Under the pieces are notes generated by a model. That model saw only the letters and a list, made by a program, of their open reading frames with translations, was not told the origin of the DNA and searched no databases. Below, one piece after another: positions 8,243 through 14,327 of a DNA stretch of 26,264 nt (the first letter of the stretch is position 1; each line of letters opens with the position of its first letter). Origin of the DNA: a virus; the IMG/VR virus record IMGVR_UViG_3300022707_000333, positions 1 through 26,264 of that record; one strand, given 5' to 3'. Position numbers and translations under genes: made by a program.

Positions 8243-8446
8243 ATGGCTAAGAAAACGTTTATTGTTGGTCATCCAAAGCAGTTTCTTAAAGTTGATGGCA
8301 AGTTAAAGCATGTAGTAAAAGGCACGGAAGTTACCATGGATGAAAAGCATGCTGCCAGCTTGGTTAAGCAAGGTAAGTTACTTGTTAAGGGATCAGGTAA
8401 AAAAGTTGACATTGAGACTGAAGACAAAAAAGAAGTCGTAGAGTAG
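8243..8446 (+). CDS. 67-residue Lys-rich protein following the capsid gene
   Basis: This small protein (MAKKTFIVGHPKQFLKVDGK, then KGTEVTMDEKHAASLVKQGKL) looks like a single SH3-like beta barrel with a charged tail ending DKKEVVE. The pattern of a strand, a glycine turn and a helix with AASLVKQGKLL recurs in short head-module proteins of many phages. It starts 2 bases after the capsid stop, with AAGGAT before the ATG, and a terminator follows. Role unknown; a head or connector accessory fits its place. Confidence 0.7.
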   Translation: MAKKTFIVGHPKQFLKVDGKLKHVVKGTEVTMDEKHAASLVKQGKLLVKGSGKKVDIETEDKKEVVE

Positions 8447-8451
8447 ATATC

Positions 8452-8480
8452 AAGCCCATTCGTTGAGTGGGCTTTAATAT
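8452..8480 (+). terminator. Intrinsic terminator after the capsid genes
   Basis: AAGCCCATTC (8452-8461) pairs with GAGTGGGCTT (8465-8474) through one G-U pair around the loop GTT, followed by a T-rich TTTAATAT. It probably ends much of the capsid transcript. No clear promoter follows before 8499, so the next genes may depend on readthrough. Confidence 0.75.
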
Positions 8481-8498
8481 GGATTCTTAAGGGATGTT

Positions 8499-8939
8499 AT
8501 GACTGTAACCTTACCAAATATACCTGTTCCAGCTGGAGAATGGATTAACCTTTATGATGAGTCAAGTATTGATGTCGGCATAAAGGTATCAATAGACAAT
8601 GTAAGCGACTCGGATATTTATTACACATCCGCTCAAGAGCAGCCTGAGATTGATTTTAGGTCATACAACACGCTAAAGCCAAGAGTCGGCAAGGTTTCAA
8701 ATAATAAAGGCGATTTGGGATTGTGGGCGCTTGCATTAGTAGAGGGTAGCGAGGTTAATGTTTCTCTATTTGTAGATGAACAAAAAGAAACATTCGATAA
8801 CTTGATCGATGTTATTACCACGTTATTTGGTAAATCAGGATGTCAAAATCAAGAGATAATCGATGAATTAAAACTGTTCAATTTAAGATTTGAAGAAATG
8901 GCAAACACTGGAATTAATAAAAATGATATAGGTGACTAG
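8499..8939 (+). CDS. 146-residue putative structural protein
   Basis: The protein begins MTVTLPNIPVPAGEWINLYD and continues SIDVGIKVSIDNVSDSDIYY, a pattern I associate with small beta-sandwich virion proteins whose opening reads as an ordered coat domain. The last 45 residues are helical (NQEIIDELKLFNLRFEEM). AAGGGA precedes ATG 8499. It heads a run of three unknown beta-rich genes between capsid and adaptor, suggesting head fibre, decoration or neck decoration. No enzymatic motif is visible. Confidence 0.7.
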   Translation: MTVTLPNIPVPAGEWINLYDESSIDVGIKVSIDNVSDSDIYYTSAQEQPEIDFRSYNTLKPRVGKVSNNKGDLGLWALALVEGSEVNVSLFVDEQKETFDNLIDVITTLFGKSGCQNQEIIDELKLFNLRFEEMANTGINKNDIGD

Positions 8940-8940
8940 C

Positions 8941-9528
8941 ATGTCAGGAATAGAAGGCGCAAACAACCCGAAAAACGGAGTTCACGTTGATGACGAAGGT
9001 AAAATACAAGCCAGGGCAGTAAGCATATCAGAGCAATCTAGTAAATCTCTCTTCGGTGATACATATAATCTTAACACTGGGAGGATCACCCTAACTAGTG
9101 ACGCGGAAACTCCAATATTTCATTTTAAGAATGATAGTGAAGATAAACCGATGGTGGTCACTCGAATATTTGTCACTTTCTTAACGAGCACTGGAGGAAC
9201 TGGAGAGGTAGTGGCATCGATTGAGAAAGCTGTTACGGGAGGCACCATCCTTACTGGTACAGAGATTGATCCGGGAAACTTTAATTTTGGTTCTAGCCGA
9301 TCCCCTGGGGCTACCTTTATTAAGGGTGCTACAGGGTTAACTTTTACCGGGGGAATTAAAGTCCCTGAATTTCTATTCACTAGTGACAATCAGAGGCAAA
9401 TAATTCCGTTCGACGCAATTATTTTACCTCGTGGTGCGTCGATGACGTTTACACTAACGCCACCATCAGGTAACACAAGCATGGTTGTCGAGGCTGGTGC
9501 AAATGTTTATATAGACGGTGATTTTTAA
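8941..9528 (+). CDS. 195-residue beta-rich putative virion protein
   Basis: ATG 8941 has AGGTGA at 8930-8935 and 5 bases of spacing; a GTG at 8932 is an alternative but would overlap that site. The protein contains LFGDTYNLNTGRITLTSD, then PMVVTRIFVTFLTST and repeated Gly/Thr-rich strands, with no helices of note, fitting a jelly-roll or Ig-like virion decoration domain. It starts one base after the upstream stop. Family not recognised by name; structural role inferred from composition and place. Confidence 0.65.
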   Translation: MSGIEGANNPKNGVHVDDEGKIQARAVSISEQSSKSLFGDTYNLNTGRITLTSDAETPIFHFKNDSEDKPMVVTRIFVTFLTSTGGTGEVVASIEKAVTGGTILTGTEIDPGNFNFGSSRSPGATFIKGATGLTFTGGIKVPEFLFTSDNQRQIIPFDAIILPRGASMTFTLTPPSGNTSMVVEAGANVYIDGDF

Positions 9529-10154
9529 TGCCTCTCGATGTTAGAATTGTCGGAGAAAAGGCAGGTTTTGCGGATGTGCAGGATAAGGCGCAACTGACTT
9601 CAATTGTGCCTTATCCACCAATCAATGTGGATAATAAAATAGTACCTTTTTTTGGCAGGTTAACCATGAACGGTGATGGCATAACAAGTGAATTAACGGT
9701 TGACGGGAGCATGACTCCCATTGATGCCTTTATAGGTCCACCTGTAGATGGTGACTTGTACATAACTACTGCTAATGTGTTAATAGCGGATTCAGGCGCT
9801 ATATCGTTAAATCGCTTCGGTGCTGCGACAGCATTGACGAATGGTATTAATTTTTTTGTTGAAACACAGAATAAAAGATTAAATATTAGTGTGGGATTGA
9901 AAACTAATTTTGATTTCATACGCATTGGAACATTAACTGTCGGCACAGGTGGAAAGAATGATGCATATCAACTTTCTAATACCGATCCAGCAAATGATGA
10001 CGGTTATAATCCTATTTTAGACTTCACCAGAGCTTCGCCAATTGGCATAAGACTCAGAAGAGATACACAAGATAAATTAGGAATTTGCATAAATGATGAT
10101 TTAACCGGCATTGCTACGTTTAATATAGGTATCACAGGATTTATCAGGATCTAA
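9528..10154 (+). CDS. 208-residue beta-rich putative virion protein
   Basis: The start overlaps the previous stop as TAATG (9526-9530). The sequence is almost all short strands: IVPYPPINVDNKIVPFFGRL, LTVDGSMTPIDAFIGPP, GDLYITTANVLIADSGAI, RIGTLTVGTGG. It seems to pair with the preceding gene as two beta-rich proteins made together. The opening YPPINV and the central IDAFIGPPVDGDLYI resemble capsid-surface or head-fibre proteins, but I cannot name a family. No catalytic motif. Confidence 0.65.
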   Translation: MPLDVRIVGEKAGFADVQDKAQLTSIVPYPPINVDNKIVPFFGRLTMNGDGITSELTVDGSMTPIDAFIGPPVDGDLYITTANVLIADSGAISLNRFGAATALTNGINFFVETQNKRLNISVGLKTNFDFIRIGTLTVGTGGKNDAYQLSNTDPANDDGYNPILDFTRASPIGIRLRRDTQDKLGICINDDLTGIATFNIGITGFIRI

Positions 10155-10155
10155 T

Positions 10156-10533
10156 ATGAGCAGAGTTGACCCAACAGAAGTAAGGCAAATAATCACAACA
10201 ACTTTAACTGATCCAGTTATTCGAATATGGATTGATGGCGCTAACACTATCGTTACCGCTAATGTGGCGTGTATCGGCGGTGATGACGCTTTGTTAACTC
10301 AGGTTGAATTATATCTATCCGCTCACTTTATCGGAATGCTTGACCCGGCTATTAGGGGTTTCGTAACAAAAGAGAAACTGGACATATTCGAAACTACTTA
10401 TTCAAACCCTGTCACATTAAGCAATATAATCGATAACACGCCATACGGAACAACCGCCAATATGCTATCTGGCGGTTGCTTGGCTAATACATCGGACAGG
10501 GTTGCAACTCTATTTAGTGTTGGAGGTTGTTAG
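10156..10533 (+). CDS. Probable head-tail adaptor protein (gp6-like)
   Basis: This 125-residue protein has an N-terminal half of helices (VRQIITTTLTDPVIRIWIDGAN, LLTQVELYLSAHFIGML) followed by a Cys/Gly end. Helical proteins of this size with an L-T-Q-V-E-L-Y-L-x-A-H-F pattern at this position usually form the ring beneath the portal. AGGATCT precedes ATG 10156. Its expected partner, the head closure protein, is not next to it but on the other side of the minus-strand island, at 14328. The function is inferred from pattern and order. Confidence 0.65.
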   Translation: MSRVDPTEVRQIITTTLTDPVIRIWIDGANTIVTANVACIGGDDALLTQVELYLSAHFIGMLDPAIRGFVTKEKLDIFETTYSNPVTLSNIIDNTPYGTTANMLSGGCLANTSDRVATLFSVGGC

Positions 10534-10537
10534 TTAC

Positions 10538-10669
10538 TCAATCAACCAAGCCAAGGAAGGCGATTCCGGCGCCAAGCAATGCCCAGAACGAGTCATATTC
10601 AAATCCTAAATAAGTTAGTGACAGACAAAGTATCGTGCACATTATCATTTGTATTGATTTATCGGTCAT
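10538..10669 (-). CDS. 43-residue membrane microprotein
   Basis: On the reverse strand an ATG at 10669 follows GGGAGGAG with 7 bases of spacing, and 43 codons lead to TGA at 10538-10540. The sequence has two hydrophobic stretches (IMCTILCLSLTYLGF and FWALLGAGIAFLGLV) around a short acidic turn, fitting a two-pass membrane hairpin. It overlaps the preceding 124-residue membrane gene by 11 bases, so the two are probably coupled. It ends 4 bases from the convergent adaptor gene. Role unknown; holin partner or superinfection factor are guesses. Confidence 0.7.
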   Translation of the reverse strand: MTDKSIQMIMCTILCLSLTYLGFEYDSFWALLGAGIAFLGLVD

Positions 10670-11033
10670 TTTTTTGCTCCTCCCTGATCTCATCATCAAT
10701 TAAATTAATATTAGTGTTGGCCAGTAATTGCAACATCCACCAAATTGCGCCGGACCATAAAAACCCCAAAGCAGCCAAGGACAGCGCAAAGAAAGTATCA
10801 TAAGTAAATGAATACCAAACCCTAACCTTGGACCTCGGCTTCCTGCCTTCTTTGAATTTTTCTTTGAGGTCATCTACCGATGTAGCTATAATCATTAGTA
10901 CTGTAATCAAGATAAAGACCCAAAACACTGCCCAGAATATATTTGCAGCGTAAACGTTCTCATTAAATACGCCGAAATAAAGTAGTGCTGCCATTACAGC
11001 TTCTACCACTGTTGATATTATTGTTTTTTTCAT
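10659..11033 (-). CDS. 124-residue multi-pass membrane protein
   Basis: The protein has at least three hydrophobic segments: near residues 9-23, 31-53 (IFWAVFWVFILITVLMIIA) and 81-105 (FFALSLAALGFLWSGAIWW). A strongly basic loop (KEKFKEGRKPRSKVR) separates the second and third, predicting that loop to be cytoplasmic. AAGGAA precedes ATG 11033 and the start overlaps the upstream stop as ATGA. Together with the 43-residue microprotein it makes a two-gene membrane pair. Candidate roles are holin/antiholin or membrane-level superinfection exclusion; none is shown by a motif. Confidence 0.7.
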   Translation of the reverse strand: MKKTIISTVVEAVMAALLYFGVFNENVYAANIFWAVFWVFILITVLMIIATSVDDLKEKFKEGRKPRSKVRVWYSFTYDTFFALSLAALGFLWSGAIWWMLQLLANTNINLIDDEIREEQKNDR

Positions 11034-12370
11034 GATTGTTCCTTATTTTTTAATTGCCAAGCCTTAAGGTCTAGGATAGAAATCTTGCTATCCTTCCATT
11101 CATCGCCGGTTAGTTTTGGCATCTTGATGCCGGTTAGTGGATAATTTGAAAAAAATCCGTTGGTATGTGAATCGTCAAAATCAACAATAGGCTCACCCCC
11201 GAACGCACACCAACCCTTTCTGTGATTACACCACGCAAGGAACTTAACCTCATCATTAAACAAACCAACATCCGGCAAATCCTTCAGCCAGTGACGGGGT
11301 TCGTGTTTTGATACGATGTCATATTCACTACATTCCGAGCCTGCGCCAGTTGTCATATCGCAAATGCATATTGCCTTTTCGTTGCCAACAACCATTTGAT
11401 CTGATTCTTCATGAGTAATTAAAACATTAACAACCTCGCTATTTCGCAAAACTAGTGAATCACCCACTTTTACACCATTTAAATCAATCATTTTTGTTTC
11501 CTTTTCTTTCGCTTTGTCCATCACGGCATCCGGCAGCTCATCGCGTGAGCTGGCCGTAATTACATCGCCTTCTTTTAGCGACTGCAATGCTTGCTCTGCT
11601 TGGTATTGTTTTAGCATTGCTGCATGGTTAGGTTTCCATGTTTCGTTACACGATAACTCGGGGTCTAACTCCCAACCCGCACCGCTAGCGTGGGCCGGTT
11701 GGGACAACCAGCTAGTGTCAACAACCACATCATCACCCACTGGCTGCTTGCCGGTGTTTGGGCGGTCGGCGAATGATTTAAGAAAAAATACACCTTCTGG
11801 AATATATTCATTGAGATTTAATACTTGTTCGCCTCCCCCATCGATTACGAAAGTAATAGGTTCCTTGCTATTGTATATTTCATCACCAACAAATAGCGGT
11901 GTGAAATTCTTAACGAATGAGATTGGTATTAGGTTATCTGTGTTCATTTCAGTTTCCTTTTGATCATCCGGGGCGCGTCCCATACTGACGGCGTGCGATT
12001 TTACTAATTTTATTATTGGCTTTTCATCAAGGCCCAATTCATAGCGCTTGTTTTGCCATTGCTGGTAGATGTAACAGTCCGGGTTGCCGCTTTTAAATCT
12101 GTAGTTAACATAGCCAACCATATCACGGAATATTGATGGATACTCATCATCTCCACCCCATTCTGATTCATTCACCGCCAGCCATTCCAAATCTGTTTGC
12201 GGGGTGAATTTGAATAAATCAACGAATTCACTTATATGCAGTGGCGTGGCGGCATAATCATCCCTGCCGTAATGTATTAAATTATTATCGTCGATAAAGT
12301 TTACTTCCCATTTTGACTTTGATTGGTTGCCGACCCAAACTTGCCCAACCATCGGTTTAACGTTTTTCAT
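11030..12370 (-). CDS. 446-residue three-module protein of unknown function
   Basis: The frame divides into three parts of 141, 152 and 153 residues. Parts two and three begin at Met142 and Met294, each preceded by its own AGGA exactly 7 bases before the ATG (ATGs at 11947 and 11491). Each part starts with a small beta-rich, SH3-like section (VGQVWVGNQSKSKWEV; FVGDEIYNSKEPITF; VKVGDSLVLRNSEVV). Part one then has an EWLAVNE...YQQWQNKRYELGL stretch common in small phage proteins. No enzyme motif is seen. It is the largest island gene and overlaps the membrane gene downstream by ATGA. A fused or multi-start gene is the best reading. Confidence 0.75.
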   Translation of the reverse strand: MKNVKPMVGQVWVGNQSKSKWEVNFIDDNNLIHYGRDDYAATPLHISEFVDLFKFTPQTDLEWLAVNESEWGGDDEYPSIFRDMVGYVNYRFKSGNPDCYIYQQWQNKRYELGLDEKPIIKLVKSHAVSMGRAPDDQKETEMNTDNLIPISFVKNFTPLFVGDEIYNSKEPITFVIDGGGEQVLNLNEYIPEGVFFLKSFADRPNTGKQPVGDDVVVDTSWLSQPAHASGAGWELDPELSCNETWKPNHAAMLKQYQAEQALQSLKEGDVITASSRDELPDAVMDKAKEKETKMIDLNGVKVGDSLVLRNSEVVNVLITHEESDQMVVGNEKAICICDMTTGAGSECSEYDIVSKHEPRHWLKDLPDVGLFNDEVKFLAWCNHRKGWCAFGGEPIVDFDDSHTNGFFSNYPLTGIKMPKLTGDEWKDSKISILDLKAWQLKNKEQS

Positions 12371-12679
12371 TTAAAACCCCTCTATTAAATATTTAATCTG
12401 CTCACTAGTTAAGTGGTCTTGTACGTTTCTCTTATGCTCAGGAAGATTTCGTATCGTTCTAAATACGCAGTCTTGACCTAAAGTAATTTCTTGCTTTGTG
12501 TCCTTCTCAAGAATGTAAGTCCATGACCGCCAACCTATGCTATTGGTCATAAAATAAATCTCGACATCAAAGTTATTGCATGTGGCGTGACTTAGGTTTA
12601 CTGGGTACCAAAAATGCCTGTCAGCTGGAGCGCATCCTAATAACACTAACGCCATCCCTATGATTAACACTTTTTTCAT
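12371..12679 (-). CDS. 102-residue lipoprotein
   Basis: A bacterial lipoprotein signal is clear: MKK, a hydrophobic core VLIIGMALVLL, and the lipobox LLGC with Cys16. Position +2 is Ala, which in Gram-negative hosts favours the outer membrane. The mature part is about 87 residues with two further Cys (CNNF, QDCVF) that could form a disulfide, and ends in a charged helix. Candidate roles are an outer-membrane spanin-like protein or a superinfection-exclusion lipoprotein; no coiled coil or Pro-rich region argues for spanin. Its start overlaps the 21-residue gene stop as ATGA. Confidence 0.75.
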   Translation of the reverse strand: MKKVLIIGMALVLLGCAPADRHFWYPVNLSHATCNNFDVEIYFMTNSIGWRSWTYILEKDTKQEITLGQDCVFRTIRNLPEHKRNVQDHLTSEQIKYLIEGF

Positions 12680-12741
12680 TTCTTCTTGCTCCCAAATATT
12701 TTGTCGAATTCTTCTTGAAGTTCACGTGGTAGATCAGTCAT
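12676..12741 (-). CDS. 21-residue micro-ORF coupled to the lipoprotein gene
   Basis: ATG 12741 follows AAAAAGGTGG with good spacing, overlaps the stop of the 50-residue gene by 8 bases, and its own TGA overlaps the lipoprotein ATG. The peptide is charged and helical (RELQEEFDKIFGSKKK). Every junction suggests a real coupled gene, though a pure coupling device for the lipoprotein is equally possible. Confidence 0.5.
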   Translation of the reverse strand: MTDLPRELQEEFDKIFGSKKK

Positions 12742-12886
12742 TATTTGCCACCTTTTTATTCACTTCGAACGCGATGTAAATATTACAAATGATCGCGCTA
12801 GCTGCAATGGCGATTTCAGGGCCGTCAGTGGCGCGAATAATAGCAGCGACTATGAGCCACGAAACTGCGCTTATGGTGTTAAACAT
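12734..12886 (-). CDS. 50-residue small membrane protein
   Basis: The frame from ATG 12886, with AGGGG upstream, encodes a hydrophobic N-terminal helix (ISAVSWLIVAAIIRA) and a second one (EIAIAASAIICNIYIAF) joined by a short TDGP turn, then a charged tail (EVNKKVANND). It looks like a two-pass hairpin. It overlaps its upstream neighbour by 8 bases and its downstream one by 8. Function unknown. Confidence 0.6.
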   Translation of the reverse strand: MFNTISAVSWLIVAAIIRATDGPEIAIAASAIICNIYIAFEVNKKVANND

Positions 12887-13067
12887 GTTTGTCCCCTAAT
12901 TTAATCGCCATAGTAAAGCTATTAAACCCCATGCTATCAGCCGTCATGCCGTAGGTTGGCTGTATGCCATGGCTATGAATTCCAATTTGACTGCCTAGCT
13001 CAAGGTCTGGTTTATCATCCAGCATTGTTATTGATAGGTCGGATATTGACTCGAATGTTATTTGCAT
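12879..13067 (-). CDS. 62-residue unknown protein
   Basis: ATG 13067 has GGAGA with 6 bases of spacing. The protein is soluble, acidic at the N-terminus (MQITFESISDLSITMLDDKPD) and has a His-containing middle (GIHSHGIQPTYGM). It is mostly predicted beta. The reading frame overlaps the following membrane gene by 8 bases. No family recognised; the coding call rests on the ribosome site and the tight packing of the operon. Confidence 0.6.
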   Translation of the reverse strand: MQITFESISDLSITMLDDKPDLELGSQIGIHSHGIQPTYGMTADSMGFNSFTMAIKLGDKHV

Positions 13068-13070
13068 GGT

Positions 13071-13235
13071 TTATCTCCAATTCCACATGTCTGATGTTGT
13101 CTCTATGAATACATTAAGCGTTTGCTTCCGAGTCATGTTGAAGTCTCGCCATAAAACACAGTGAAGCGGGAAGGTCAGCCACATAAGAGGGATTAACCAC
13201 CACGATATTAATATTCTTAAAATCCAAGATTTCAT
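13071..13235 (-). CDS. 54-residue single-pass membrane protein
   Basis: ATG 13235 overlaps the YopX-family gene stop as ATGA, and 54 codons end at TAA 13071-13073, three bases before the next ATG. Residues 4-28 form a Trp/Leu/Ile-rich membrane helix (WILRILISWWLIPLMWL) followed by a basic and polar tail ending WNWR. The ribosome site is weak (AATAGGC), so translation probably depends on coupling. Function unknown. Confidence 0.6.
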   Translation of the reverse strand: MKSWILRILISWWLIPLMWLTFPLHCVLWRDFNMTRKQTLNVFIETTSDMWNWR

Positions 13236-13642
13236 TGCCTATTGTCCAACAATTCTGGATGCTGATGGATATTTCCGATTACTTGCGCGTCAAATGATTC
13301 TGTAGCAGATAGTATCGAGCAATCGCCAGAAAGGAATTGATCCCCTAAAAATCTAACCTCTTTGTTGTGCCTTCCGTTATGAAACATGCAGTTCTTTTCT
13401 TGGCTAACAATATCACCTTCGTAAATATCCACGCCGTTTTTGTCGGTTAGGCCGGTGAATTGGCCAATTGTTTCCTCTTTAACAATGTTATATTCCATGC
13501 CTACGCCGCCGCAAGGGTCGTTCATTGTTGGTGCGTGCTCAAATGGCTGACTTATCACATAATTAAACTCGCAATTCATTGATAGAAATCCAGTAACCAC
13601 GTGACCGGATTTGTTTATTCCTCTGAATTTAGTTTGACGCAT
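13232..13642 (-). CDS. YopX-family protein
   Basis: The 136-residue protein starts at ATG 13642 (MRQTKFRG), which has GGAG and 7 bases of spacing; the longer frame from 13660 begins inside the upstream gene without a site. The YopX hallmark is plain: RQTKFRGINKSG at the start and IGQFTGLTDKNGVDIYEGDIV in the middle, ending in IGNIHQHPELL. YopX-domain proteins are common in phages and have no agreed function. Here it is the fourth residue of a chain of overlapping genes in the island, 14 bases into the upstream HTH-like gene. Confidence 0.85.
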   Translation of the reverse strand: MRQTKFRGINKSGHVVTGFLSMNCEFNYVISQPFEHAPTMNDPCGGVGMEYNIVKEETIGQFTGLTDKNGVDIYEGDIVSQEKNCMFHNGRHNKEVRFLGDQFLSGDCSILSATESFDAQVIGNIHQHPELLDNRQ

Positions 13643-13802
13643 TTTTATTCTCCAATTCATTAACCTGACTAACTAGCGTTTCGTGTTTTGGATGGCTTTC
13701 ATGCTCGCGCGCCCGATAGGTCCTTAGTGCAATATCTTGAAGCTTGCAGAACTCATTAAGGTTGTAGCCCTTATTTCTGATTTTTCGTGTTAGTTTGTTC
13801 AT
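13629..13802 (-). CDS. 57-residue putative helix-turn-helix protein
   Basis: The likely start is ATG 13802 with AGGTGG 5 bases before it; a GTG at 13811 would begin within that site. The protein is basic and helical, and the segment YNLNEFCKLQDIALRTYRARE matches the spacing of an HTH whose recognition helix carries TYRAR. It would then bind DNA, perhaps the divergent promoter region at 14213-14327. This is inference from composition. Its start shares one base with the stop of the first island gene (TAATG). Confidence 0.55.
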   Translation of the reverse strand: MNKLTRKIRNKGYNLNEFCKLQDIALRTYRAREHESHPKHETLVSQVNELENKNASN

Positions 13803-14212
13803 TACAGCCACCTGTGTAGATTTCTTCTTGCTAATATTCGTTCGATGAAATTGCCGTTCAAATTAATCAGCATCCGCTTTGACGAGCAAAGAAGATCGTA
13901 AATACCTTCAAACTCATCAGGCATAACCTGTCTAATGATGTAATAATTTTGATTGTCATAGTGGCACGAGGTTTCATCAAAAAACATTCCGCTCAATGAG
14001 TTTATGAAGTGAATACAGCCACCTTCTTGCCCGCCCCATGCCATCCACACTTTATCGGTCCTTTCGCCGTTAACCGCTGCTACGGCGTTAAAATGACAAG
14101 ATGAATTACTAAGGGTAAAGCCCGATTTCTTTATTTTGTCATGCGGCACTTTTTTATAGTTTGTTACAACAAAATCAAAGCACTTAGATTTGAACTTATT
14201 TTTTATACTCAT
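13802..14212 (-). CDS. 136-residue protein with a possible Cys-His-Asp site
   Basis: First gene of the reverse-strand operon, ATG 14212 preceded by GAGGAT. The middle of the protein reads SSCHFNAVAAVNGE (Cys39), then WGGQEGGCIHFIN (His68) and SGMFFDETS (Asp79). This order and spacing, small residues around the Cys, a His in a strand, and an Asp shortly after in FxDxT, resembles papain/transglutaminase-like folds. I do not recognise a named family and activity is not shown. The C-terminus is basic (RMLINLNGNFIERILARRNLH). Confidence 0.6.
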   Translation of the reverse strand: MSIKNKFKSKCFDFVVTNYKKVPHDKIKKSGFTLSNSSCHFNAVAAVNGERTDKVWMAWGGQEGGCIHFINSLSGMFFDETSCHYDNQNYYIIRQVMPDEFEGIYDLLCSSKRMLINLNGNFIERILARRNLHRWL

Positions 14213-14243
14213 ACATCCTCGTTATACCTGCATTGTTTGCACT

Positions 14244-14272
14244 ATTATATTGCATTAATTACATTATTCCAA
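14244..14272 (-). promoter_or_regulatory. Promoter of the reverse-strand island
   Basis: Read on the minus strand, TTGGAA (14272-14267) lies 17 bases before TATAAT (14249-14244). Transcription would start near 14237, about 25 bases upstream of ATG 14212. Confidence 0.75.
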
Positions 14273-14279
14273 GTCTATT

Positions 14280-14307
14280 TTGTAAAAAGGTTGATTAGTG
14301 ATAAAAT
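14280..14307 (+). promoter_or_regulatory. Divergent promoter for the head closure operon
   Basis: TTGTAA (14280-14285) and TAAAAT (14302-14307) are 16 bases apart. The -35 elements of this and the island promoter are only 7 bases apart, back to back, so a protein bound between them could affect both. Confidence 0.6.
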
Positions 14308-14327
14308 GCCATAAAAGAGGAATTCAC

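Noticed and set aside
10579-10803. Forward frame of 74 codons at the end of the island
   Set aside because: It lies antisense to the two membrane genes, which have good ribosome sites and membrane-like sequence; the forward frame has neither.
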